From Candidatus Profundicultor aquiphilus (GTDB lineage: Bacteria; Atribacterota; Atribacteria; Atribacterales; Caldatribacteriaceae): DNA of 10,664 nt. This document shows positions 1-6,113 of the stretch, piece after piece (within the stretch, counting starts at the first letter, position 1; each line of letters opens with the position of its first letter). The stretch is from NCBI GenBank assembly GCA_013314795.1, contig JABUEZ010000047.1:1-10664 (forward strand), read 5' to 3'. Below the pieces are notes generated by a model. The model was not told where the DNA came from. It searched no databases and worked only from the letters and a program-made list of their open reading frames with translations. The position numbers and the translations under genes were made by a program.

Positions 1-365
1 ACATGGCCTTCAAAATTGCCGGTTCTATGGCCTTCCGCAAAGGAGCGGCTGAGGCGAATCCGGTGCTCCTTGAACCCATCATGAATGTTGAAGTGCTTGT
101 GCCGGACGAGAACATGGGTGATGTCATCGGCGATCTCAATGCGCGGCGGGGCCGGATTCTGGGGATGGAGCCGCAGGATGGGTATCAGAAAGTTAAGGCA
201 ATGGTACCTTTGGCGGAGCTTTTCCGATATTCTGTCGACCTTCGTTCCATTACTCAGGGACGGGGTTCATTTTCCATGCGCTTCTCCCACTATGAGGAGG
301 TCCCAGCTCAGATTGCGGAAGGAATCATTGAGAAGGCCAGGAAGGAAAAAGAAGTGGCAGAGTGA
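1..365 (+). CDS. fusA2: Elongation factor G-like protein, C-terminal part (FusA2 type)
   Basis: This is the 3' end of a translational GTPase gene whose 5' part lies outside the window. The ATG at 3 is an internal codon: the first visible residues (AFKIAGSMAFRKGA) align with the end of EF-G domain IV. The rest is domain V, with LLEPIMNVEV, the ENMGDVIGDLNARRGRI segment, VPLAELFRYSVDLRS and TQGRGSFSMRF. Domains IV and V of EF-G mimic tRNA and drive translocation or ribosome recycling. The GRILGMEPQ stretch and the FSHYEEVP ending resemble the EF-G paralog family (FusA2/EF-G-2) more than the main EF-G, which usually reads close to YxxVP without the FSHY block. The G domain is not visible, so GTP binding cannot be checked. 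The paralog assignment is an inference; the EF-G family assignment is firm. Its TGA stop overlaps the GTG start of acpS (GTGA). Confidence 0.88.
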   Translation, partial: MAFKIAGSMAFRKGAAEANPVLLEPIMNVEVLVPDENMGDVIGDLNARRGRILGMEPQDGYQKVKAMVPLAELFRYSVDLRSITQGRGSFSMRFSHYEEVPAQIAEGIIEKARKEKEVAE

Positions 366-742
366 ACGAGCTGTCAGTTCTGGTGGGCATTGATCTGGTG
401 GAGATAGAGGAAATTCGCCATGCGCTCCTCAAGTTTGGGGAACGGTTCTTGAACCGGATCTTCGAACAGGAAGAGCTCGATTTTTATCTTGGCAAAGGGG
501 AAAAGCGATTTCAGGAAGGGGTTGCTGCGCTTTTTGCCAGTAAAGAAGCAGTAAAAAAGCTCTTTCTTCAGAGAGAAGAGCAAATTGGATGGAGGGCGAT
601 CCGGGTTCTTCATACCAGTTCAGGTAAGCCAGTGGTAAGACTCTGTTCCCCTTTTGATGAGCGATTTCAACATGTTTCGCTTTCCATTTCACATTCTCGT
701 TCGACGGTGGTTGCCGTGGCGGTGGCCTGGGGTGAGGTGTGA
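362..742 (+). CDS. acpS: Holo-[acyl-carrier-protein] synthase AcpS
   Basis: A 126-residue 4'-phosphopantetheinyl transferase. It moves the phosphopantetheine arm of coenzyme A onto a serine of acyl carrier protein, activating it for fatty acid synthesis in the cytoplasm. The N-terminal GIDLVEIEEI (Asp11) and the FASKEAVKKLF helix (Glu62) match the two conserved Mg-binding blocks of the family. The C-terminal SGKPVVRL and HVSLSISHS complete the AcpS fold, and the length is typical. The start is GTG at 362, which overlaps the upstream stop by four bases and puts GIDLVEI where other AcpS proteins have it. The nearest purine-rich site (AAGGA, 342-346) is about 15 bases away, so translation probably depends on coupling to the upstream gene. 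Its stop overlaps the next start as TGATG. In many bacteria acpS lies near nnr and alr, as here. Confidence 0.93.
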   Translation: MNELSVLVGIDLVEIEEIRHALLKFGERFLNRIFEQEELDFYLGKGEKRFQEGVAALFASKEAVKKLFLQREEQIGWRAIRVLHTSSGKPVVRLCSPFDERFQHVSLSISHSRSTVVAVAVAWGEV

Positions 743-2355
743 TGATCGAGCTTGTTACTGCTGAAACGATGCAGAAACTGGAGAAAGAATGTTGTGAGAG
801 ACTGGGCATGGAAACCCGGTTCCTGATGGAAAACGCCGGAGGAAGAGTTGCTGAAGAGGCCGCGCAACTCATCGCCTCTTTGGGGTTAAACCGGGTGTTC
901 GTGGTCTGCGGGGTGGGGAATAATGGTGGTGACGGCCTGGTGGTGGCTCGACATCTGCGCAGTCGGTTTCCGAACCTTACGATCACAGTGTATCTGATTG
1001 GTGAGAAGGAAAAGATGACTCGAGACACTGCCTCAAACTATGCCCTTCTTGCTTCTCTCGATGTCGAAATCAGAGAAGTTAGCTCTGCTACCGCGTTGGA
1101 GTTCCAGGAGCAGTCTCTTGTCATCGATGCCCTTTTTGGCACCGGCCTCAAGAGAGCGCCCCAGGGAATCTTTGCCGAGGTTATCGGAAAGATAAACCAG
1201 TCTTCCTGTGTGATAATTTCGGTTGATGTCCCCTCCGGTGTCGATGCAAGTAGCGGCTTTGTTCCTGGTGAAGCCGTTCGGGCTCATCTCACTGTCACCA
1301 TGGGAAAGTACAAACAGGGGTTGGTGCAGTTTCCGGCGCGGGAATGCGTGGGAAAACTGAAACTTGTTGATATTGGAATTCCCCTGGGGAGGGAAGCCGA
1401 TGCCTACCTTCTGACTCCTCAGGATATTGTAGAGTTCCTCCCGAAACGAGACTGGAACGCACACAAGATTTCAGCCGGGGTTCTGGGAATGGTAGCGGGA
1501 TCTTCAGCCATGTTGGGGGCTGGAATTTTGCTTGCTCTCGGTGCCTATCAGGTGGGGGCGGGGATGGTAGTCTGGCCCCTCTCCGAAGAGCATGCGTCTC
1601 TCGTCAAGGTGGTTCTGCCGGAGTTGGTGAGCGTGGTTCTTCCTCGCAGGCGATTAATTCCGGAATTTCATTATTCTCTTTCCGACCTGAACACTGTGAA
1701 GTGGGCGTTAGAAGCCAGGAAATGCCGATGTCTGGCTGTGGGTCCAGGATTGGGTGGAGCGCGCTCCACCGCGTTATTTATTGAGAGGTTGCTCGAAGAA
1801 ATCCCTCTGGGTGGAGTTCTGGATGCTGATGCGCTGAATATCATTGCTCAAAATCGGGAGCGCTGGAAGGGGAAGCTTTCTTCTTGGGTCTTAACGCCCC
1901 ATGTTGGGGAAATGGGTAGACTCTTGGGTGTTCCCATAGAGGAGGTTAATCGAGATAGGATTTCTGCCTGTCGGGAGTGTTCCGCATATTTTGGGAGTGT
2001 GACGGTCTTGAAGGGTGCTGGAACGATTATTGCTTCGCCAAATGGTAAGGTAGTCATTAACCCCACCGGAGGTCCCAATCTGGCTACGGCCGGAAGCGGA
2101 GACGTCTTGACGGGCATGATTGGAGGGCTGAGGGCCCAGGGATTGGGGTTATGGGAGTCTGCACTTTGTGGAGTGTTCCTGCACGGGGTGGCTGGCGATA
2201 TCCTGGAAAAAGCAGGAAGAAAGAATATTGTAGCGCGAGAAATCGCTGAGAACGTACGTGAAGCAAGAAAGGTGATCGAAAGTGGACAGTATACCATCTC
2301 ATTCCTGGCTGGAAATAGATGTTCAGAATCTCCGGCACAACTGGGAAATCCTTAA
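742..2355 (+). CDS. nnr: Bifunctional NAD(P)HX epimerase / ADP-dependent NAD(P)HX dehydratase
   Basis: A metabolite-repair enzyme of 537 residues. The N-terminal YjeF_N domain (about 1-215) epimerises hydrated NAD(P)H; the C-terminal ribokinase-like domain (about 230-515) dehydrates the S form using ADP. The first domain shows GNNGGDG (59-65), IDALFGTGLKR and SVDVPSGVD (Asp162 and Asp168). The second shows HKISAGVLGMVAGSS, GPGLGG, LDADALN, LTPHVGEMGRLLG, LKGAGT and the catalytic-loop signature AGSGDVLTG (Asp454). A GTG at 739 is also in frame, but ATG 742 gives the tight TGATG junction with acpS and lies after a GGTGAGG site. The last ~23 residues, after the REIAENVREARKVIES helix, match nothing I know in the family. 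They are encoded entirely inside the start of alr (74-base overlap), so this tail looks like a run-on extension. Confidence 0.93.
   Translation: MIELVTAETMQKLEKECCERLGMETRFLMENAGGRVAEEAAQLIASLGLNRVFVVCGVGNNGGDGLVVARHLRSRFPNLTITVYLIGEKEKMTRDTASNYALLASLDVEIREVSSATALEFQEQSLVIDALFGTGLKRAPQGIFAEVIGKINQSSCVIISVDVPSGVDASSGFVPGEAVRAHLTVTMGKYKQGLVQFPARECVGKLKLVDIGIPLGREADAYLLTPQDIVEFLPKRDWNAHKISAGVLGMVAGSSAMLGAGILLALGAYQVGAGMVVWPLSEEHASLVKVVLPELVSVVLPRRRLIPEFHYSLSDLNTVKWALEARKCRCLAVGPGLGGARSTALFIERLLEEIPLGGVLDADALNIIAQNRERWKGKLSSWVLTPHVGEMGRLLGVPIEEVNRDRISACRECSAYFGSVTVLKGAGTIIASPNGKVVINPTGGPNLATAGSGDVLTGMIGGLRAQGLGLWESALCGVFLHGVAGDILEKAGRKNIVAREIAENVREARKVIESGQYTISFLAGNRCSESPAQLGNP
2271..2277 (+). 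promoter_or_regulatory. Ribosome binding site of alr
   Basis: GGTGATC is complementary to the 3' end of 16S rRNA (the GGTGATC part of AAGGAGGTGATC). It lies four bases before the GTG at 2282, inside the nnr coding region. It supports starting alr at 2282, despite the long overlap with nnr, rather than at a later ATG. Confidence 0.55.
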
Positions 2356-3424
2356 AAGCATTGCTACGCCTCACAGCCGCATTATGGCGGTGGTGAAAGC
2401 CACCTGCTATGGGCATGGGGTGGAGGTTGCGGAACTCCTCTCTTCTTTTGGACTTAGGGATTTTGGCGTTTCCTCGGTTGAAGAGGGGTGTGAGTTAAAG
2501 AAGAAAGGGATAGCCGGGAATATTTATATTCTGGGAGGATTTCTCCCTTGGGAAGCGGAGATTATTGTGGAGGAGAGATTTATCCCGGTGGTGTCATCGT
2601 TAAGGGATATTGAATGCCTTGAGGAGGCCAGTAAGAAAAGGGAAAAGAAAGCCATTTTTCACCTTAAAGTTGATACAGGCATGGGGCGGCTCGGATTTCT
2701 CCTCCAAGATTTGAAGCCTGATATTTTGGAAACGGTGACCCGGAATTCCTTTGTACGCATGGATGGAGTGATGACCCATTTTGGAAGTGCTGAATCTGAT
2801 ACAATGTATACCAGGTGGCAATTTGAGCTTTTTTCCCGGTTCCTGAACGGCCTTGGCCTGGATAGAAAGAACCTGCTCTGTCATTGCTGTAACAGCGCCG
2901 GTTTTTTGCGTTTTCCCGAGATGCACCTTAATATGTCTCGAATCGGGATTGCTCTTCTTGGGGTATCGCCGAATCTGGAGGCAAACTTGGTAACCCAGAG
3001 GGGACTAAAGCCGGTTGCCCAGTTAAAAGCCATGGTGAAGTATACCAAGAACCTTCCCCCTGGTTTTCGAGTTGGCTACGGGGGTACTTTCACCACTTGT
3101 CGGGATACCAAAATTGCCGTGGTTTCCATTGGATATGCTCAAGGAATTTTTCGCAACCTCTCTAACCGGATGGAAGTTCTGGTGAGGAAAAGAAGAGCCA
3201 GAGTGGTGGGTGCCATTTCTATGGATCAATTGATGATTGATGTTACCGATATTCCCGGGGTACAAGAGGGTGATCAAGTAGTCCTGATCGGTCGGGATGG
3301 AGAAGAGGAGATCCGGGTAGAGGATCTGGCTCGGCTTTCGGAGACTATTCCTCACGAAATACTCTGTAGCCTGAAGAAAGTGAAGGCTCGGGTTCTCGTC
3401 AATGGAGATCGTTCTTCAACGTAG
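2282..3424 (+). CDS. alr: Alanine racemase (PLP-dependent)
   Basis: A 380-residue fold-type III PLP enzyme that interconverts L- and D-alanine, supplying D-Ala for peptidoglycan. The N-terminal barrel begins at SWLEIDVQNLRHNW. It carries the PLP lysine in VVKATCYGHG (Lys39, Tyr43), Arg136 in VDTGMGRLGF and Arg220 in NMSRIGIALLG, which faces the PLP ring nitrogen in known structures. The C-terminal domain supplies the second catalytic base in VGYGGTFTT (Tyr266) and Met314-Asp315 in ISMDQ. Two changes stand out: the usual GYADG is GYAQG, and the usual TINYE near the C-terminus is TIPHE, putting His358 where Geobacillus Alr has Tyr354, a PLP-phosphate contact. The GTG start at 2282 is needed to keep the first barrel strand and follows a GGTGATC site. 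The gene overlaps nnr by 74 bases and tsaE by 23. Confidence 0.94.
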   Translation: MDSIPSHSWLEIDVQNLRHNWEILKSIATPHSRIMAVVKATCYGHGVEVAELLSSFGLRDFGVSSVEEGCELKKKGIAGNIYILGGFLPWEAEIIVEERFIPVVSSLRDIECLEEASKKREKKAIFHLKVDTGMGRLGFLLQDLKPDILETVTRNSFVRMDGVMTHFGSAESDTMYTRWQFELFSRFLNGLGLDRKNLLCHCCNSAGFLRFPEMHLNMSRIGIALLGVSPNLEANLVTQRGLKPVAQLKAMVKYTKNLPPGFRVGYGGTFTTCRDTKIAVVSIGYAQGIFRNLSNRMEVLVRKRRARVVGAISMDQLMIDVTDIPGVQEGDQVVLIGRDGEEEIRVEDLARLSETIPHEILCSLKKVKARVLVNGDRSST

Positions 3425-3836
3425 TCATAGCGAGGTAGAAACCCGAAAAATTGGGGAAAAGCTGGTGTGTTCTCTTACCCTGCCGGCTCTGGTGCTCTTG
3501 CAGGGAGAACTGGGAGCAGGAAAAACGGTTTTCGTGAAAGGGATGGCGCAGGGGTTGGGCATCGATCCCGAAGAGGTCCGTAGCCCCACCTTTGCTCTCA
3601 TTCATGAATATCTTCAGGGGAGAGTTCCTCTTTACCATATGGATTTTTACCGTCTGGAAAGATGGGAAGAGGTGGTACATTTAGGATTTGAGGAATATCT
3701 GGACAAGGAAGGCGTGGTGGTAGTAGAGTGGGGAGACAAGTTTCTCTCTTTTCTTACCCCTCCTTTCTGGGTGGTGGAGATTGAGGTTATTGCCCCTGAA
3801 GAACGGAATATTACGGTGAAACGGTGGATTCAATGA
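3402..3836 (+). CDS. tsaE: tRNA t6A biosynthesis ATPase TsaE
   Basis: A 144-residue P-loop ATPase that works with TsaB and TsaD in transferring the threonylcarbamoyl group to adenosine 37 of ANN-decoding tRNAs. Known work places it at the TsaB-TsaD complex, where its ATPase cycle resets the enzyme. Visible motifs are Walker A GELGAGKT (Lys41, Thr42), the SPTFALIHEY switch segment (61-70), the HMDFYRL aspartate (Asp81) and VVVVEWGDK (Glu109, Trp110). These sit within one residue of the E. coli positions. The ATG at 3402 lies inside the end of alr (23-base overlap). The stop overlaps the tsaB start as ATGA, the usual sign of coupled translation of two partners. The length is close to the family norm. 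Confidence 0.95.
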   Translation: MEIVLQRSHSEVETRKIGEKLVCSLTLPALVLLQGELGAGKTVFVKGMAQGLGIDPEEVRSPTFALIHEYLQGRVPLYHMDFYRLERWEEVVHLGFEEYLDKEGVVVVEWGDKFLSFLTPPFWVVEIEVIAPEERNITVKRWIQ

Positions 3837-4513
3837 TTCTGGCTGTAGAAACCAGTACCTGCTGGATGAGTATGGGCTTATTTGAAAAAGAACGCTCTCT
3901 TTTTGAGGTAAACCATTATACCACGATGGGTCATTCCCAACTGATTTTCCGGTACCTGGAGATATTGAAAAAGGAATTTGGCTTTGAAGACTCTCTCGAA
4001 GCGGTGGTGGTGGGTCTCGGTCCAGGATTTTTTACTGGGGTAAAGATTGCCGCTATGATCGGAAAGAGCCTCGCCTATACGTTGAAAAAGCCCGTTTACG
4101 GCTTTTCCACCCTGGAAGTTATGGCCAATCAGGTGAGTGAATCTGAGGCTTGCGTTTTTCCCTATAGGGTTCTGGTTCCGGTCGTCTTTCACAAAAAAAA
4201 CGAGATTTTTTGGACGGAATTCGGTCTTGAGTTTAGAAAGCATACCGGGAACCTGGAAATTCAAGTTGGTTCTCCAGATACTCTGGTGAAATCTCTGGAA
4301 AAGTTGAAAGATTCCCTGATTATCACGCCGTGGATCGAACTCAAGGAATATTTTGAAAGTCAGGGGTTGAACTGTTACGATCCTCTTTTTTCCTTTCCCA
4401 AAGCGTATAGTTTAGCTCGTCTTTATTTCCAGCGTCAGAATCAATGTCAATCTGACTGGACAATGCTTTTTCAATTGGTACCCATATATGGTTCAAAAGC
4501 ATTTGGTCAATGA
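3833..4513 (+). CDS. tsaB: tRNA t6A biosynthesis scaffold protein TsaB
   Basis: A 226-residue ASKHA-fold protein, the inactive partner that dimerises with TsaD in the t6A complex. The N-terminus MILAVETST is the family's first strand, and GLGPGFFTG (61-69) followed by VKIAAMIGKSLAYTLKKP matches the conserved GPGSFTG block. In this copy the Ser is Phe. The C-terminal half is more divergent and ends with LVPIYGSKAFGQ, matching the short P-x-Y motif near the end of TsaB proteins. A GTG at 3824 is in frame, but ATG 3833 gives the four-base ATGA overlap with tsaE and the right N-terminus. No iron-binding HxxxH is present, as expected for TsaB rather than TsaD. It overlaps rimI by 26 bases. Confidence 0.9.
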   Translation: MILAVETSTCWMSMGLFEKERSLFEVNHYTTMGHSQLIFRYLEILKKEFGFEDSLEAVVVGLGPGFFTGVKIAAMIGKSLAYTLKKPVYGFSTLEVMANQVSESEACVFPYRVLVPVVFHKKNEIFWTEFGLEFRKHTGNLEIQVGSPDTLVKSLEKLKDSLIITPWIELKEYFESQGLNCYDPLFSFPKAYSLARLYFQRQNQCQSDWTMLFQLVPIYGSKAFGQ

Positions 4514-4985
4514 AGAATTTACCCAGGAAGATAATGGTTTCAAGATTGCAAGGATGAGGACGCAACATATGCCTTTCATCGTGGCTATTGAGAAGAAGTC
4601 TTTTCCTCAACCCTGGTCATATTCTCTGTTCTTGAGCGAGATGTCCAACCGCATGGCTTCCTACTTTGTGGCTCTGTGGCAGGAGAAAGTCATTGGCTAT
4701 ATCGGCATGTGGCTGGTGTTTGAAGAGGCGCACATTACCACATTTGCCATCCATCCCGCCTATCGAGGGAAGGGATTTGGGAAGAGGTTATTTTCCTATG
4801 CACTGCAGTATGCCCTGTTACATGGTTGCAAGGAAGTGCTTCTTGAGGTGAGGGTTTCTAATGTTGTAGCACAGAACCTGTATCTTGGGTTTGGATTTCG
4901 TCCCGTGGGGAGGCGCCGAAAGTACTATTCGGATGGTGAGGATGCGATTTTGATGAAAAAGGATCTGACGGAAGGGAGTGTATGA
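4488..4985 (+). CDS. rimI: GNAT N-acetyltransferase, RimI-like (ribosomal protein bS18 N-terminal acetyltransferase)
   Basis: A 165-residue GNAT-fold enzyme that uses acetyl-CoA to acetylate a protein N-terminus. In E. coli the target is ribosomal protein S18, and RimI homologs often act more broadly. The first strand and helix (FKIARMRTQHMPFIVAIEKKSFPQPWS, residues 18-44, with the conserved PWS) are followed by the acetyl-CoA loop in HITTFAIHPAYRGKGFGKRL (82-101), then LEVRVSN and NLYLGFGF, and the end block RRRKYYSDGEDAILM. These are the standard RimI landmarks. The ATG at 4488 lies 26 bases inside tsaB and has no clear Shine-Dalgarno site, so about 17 extra residues precede the first strand. 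A TTG at 4503 would shorten it. Its place between tsaB and tsaD is common in bacteria and supports the RimI name over other GNATs. The exact substrate is not shown by sequence. Confidence 0.9.
   Translation: MVQKHLVNEEFTQEDNGFKIARMRTQHMPFIVAIEKKSFPQPWSYSLFLSEMSNRMASYFVALWQEKVIGYIGMWLVFEEAHITTFAIHPAYRGKGFGKRLFSYALQYALLHGCKEVLLEVRVSNVVAQNLYLGFGFRPVGRRRKYYSDGEDAILMKKDLTEGSV
4971..4978 (+). promoter_or_regulatory. Ribosome binding site choosing the tsaD start
   Basis: GAAGGGAG lies eight bases before the GTG at 4987, but abuts and overlaps the alternative GTG at 4978. Normal spacing therefore favours 4987. Confidence 0.5.
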
Positions 4986-4986
4986 T

Positions 4987-5994
4987 GTGCTTGCTCTGGG
5001 GATCGAGACCAGCTGTGATGACAGTTGTGTGGCGGTAGTGGATGGAGAAAAGAAGGTTCTCGCCAGTGTGGTTTCAAGCCAGGTTGATTTTCACCGCCAG
5101 TTTGGAGGGGTGGTTCCTGAGGTTGCGGCTCGAAAACACCTGGAGTTCCTGCTCCCCGTTCTTGATAAAGCCCTGTGCAAGGCCCGCGTCGATGTGCGGG
5201 ATATAGATCTTGTGGCGGTTACCCGGGGACCGGGTCTTCTGGGGTCACTTCTCATGGGGATGTGCCTGGCCAAAGTGATTGCCATAACCTGCGGAAAACC
5301 TCTGGTGGGGGTGAACCATCTTGAAGGGCACCTCTTTGCGGTTCTCCTCGATTACCCTGAAGTTGTCCCTCCCTTCCTCTGCCTTCTGGTGTCTGGTGGT
5401 CATACAGAACTCGTGGCGGTAGAGGACTGGGGAGTGTATCGTCTTCTGGGGCGCACCAGGGACGATGCGGCGGGGGAGGCCTATGATAAGGTAGCCAAGG
5501 TTTTGGGTCTGGGATATCCGGGAGGAGTCATCATTGATCGGCTTAGTAGAAAGGGAGACCCAGCGCGTTTTTTCTTTCGTGGAGGCTTGGAATACGAGGA
5601 TACCCTGGATTTCAGCTTTAGTGGTTTGAAAACCGCAGTGATACGAACTTTTTCCGGATTCTCAGAAAAGCAAAGGGAAGATCCCCAGGTGTTGGCGGAT
5701 CTTGTGGCTTCCTTTCAGGAAAGTGTGGTGAGAATTCTGATAAAGAAAACCATCCGGGCTATGGAGAGTACCGGCTATCGCCAGGTAGTGGTGGGGGGAG
5801 GAGTGGCGGCCAACTCCTATTTGCGACAAAAGATGCAGGAGGAAGCTGAGAAAAGAGGATTTCGAGTGTATTTTCCCTCTCTTTCCTTCTGCACCGATAA
5901 CGGAGCGATGATCGCCGTGTGTGGTTTGTACCATTTTCTCTGTGGTCAGAGGGATTCTCTGAGCATCGAACCTGAACCGCAGCTCTCTCTGTAG
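4987..5994 (+). CDS. tsaD: tRNA N6-adenosine threonylcarbamoyltransferase TsaD
   Basis: The catalytic subunit of t6A synthesis (335 residues). It transfers threonylcarbamoyl from threonylcarbamoyl-AMP to A37 of tRNAs reading ANN codons, which is essential for decoding accuracy in most bacteria. The start gives LALGIETSCDD, the family N-terminus. Metal ligands are visible as His111 and His115 in NHLEGH and Asp304 in CTDNGAMIA. Nucleotide and substrate loops appear as VSGGHTELV, DDAAGEAYDKVAKVLGLGYPGG, FSFSGLKTA and VVVGGGVAANSYLR. A GTG at 4978 is also in frame (338 residues, 8-base overlap with rimI). I chose 4987 because its Shine-Dalgarno spacing is normal and the histidines then fall at 111/115, as in E. 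coli TsaD. With tsaE and tsaB just upstream, this gives the TsaB-TsaD-TsaE set; the TsaC/Sua5 enzyme that makes the intermediate is not in the window. Confidence 0.95.
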   Translation: MLALGIETSCDDSCVAVVDGEKKVLASVVSSQVDFHRQFGGVVPEVAARKHLEFLLPVLDKALCKARVDVRDIDLVAVTRGPGLLGSLLMGMCLAKVIAITCGKPLVGVNHLEGHLFAVLLDYPEVVPPFLCLLVSGGHTELVAVEDWGVYRLLGRTRDDAAGEAYDKVAKVLGLGYPGGVIIDRLSRKGDPARFFFRGGLEYEDTLDFSFSGLKTAVIRTFSGFSEKQREDPQVLADLVASFQESVVRILIKKTIRAMESTGYRQVVVGGGVAANSYLRQKMQEEAEKRGFRVYFPSLSFCTDNGAMIAVCGLYHFLCGQRDSLSIEPEPQLSL

Positions 5995-6013
5995 AGGCTG
6001 GTTCGTGTTCCAT

Positions 6014-6043
6014 TTGCTTCATGAAACTCCTTTATGATATGAT
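6014..6043 (+). promoter_or_regulatory. Candidate sigma70-type promoter for groEL
   Basis: TTGCTT (6014-6019), an 18-base spacer and TATGAT (6038-6043) lie in the AT-rich part of the 119-base gap between tsaD and groEL. The -10 matches consensus at 5 of 6 positions, the -35 only at 3. A second TATGAT starts at 6033 and could serve as another -10. Transcription would begin near 6050 and leave a leader of about 64 bases. No CIRCE inverted repeat (TTAGCACTC with GAGTGCTAA), the usual HrcA operator of groE operons, is present. Confidence 0.4.
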
Positions 6044-6113
6044 TTTATATTGTGTTTGTCTCCATCGATAGGGTAATCATGACGGACATAGAGAGAAGGA
6101 AGGTGTCGGTAAT

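Noticed and set aside
429..1028. 199-codon open frame on the minus strand opposite acpS and the start of nnr
   Set aside because: It lies wholly antisense to two well-supported genes, has Ser/Arg/Pro-rich low-information content and matches no family known to me. It is best explained as a shadow of the coding strand; other antisense frames in the window are rejected for the same reason.
3824..3832. GTG at 3824 as the tsaB start
   Set aside because: ATG at 3833 makes the standard ATGA overlap with tsaE and gives the family N-terminus MILAVETST; the three extra codons add nothing conserved.
5980..6000. Hairpin CAGC-CTC / GAG-GCTG around the tsaD stop codon, considered as a terminator
   Set aside because: The stem has a bulge, is only about 7 pairs, and is followed by GTTCGTGTTCC rather than a T run, so termination is not supported.
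5995..6113. CIRCE/HrcA operator expected before groEL
   Set aside because: I looked for TTAGCACTC and its inverted partner GAGTGCTAA and found no match; the 8-base palindrome TTCATGAA at 6018-6025 is too short to call an operator.
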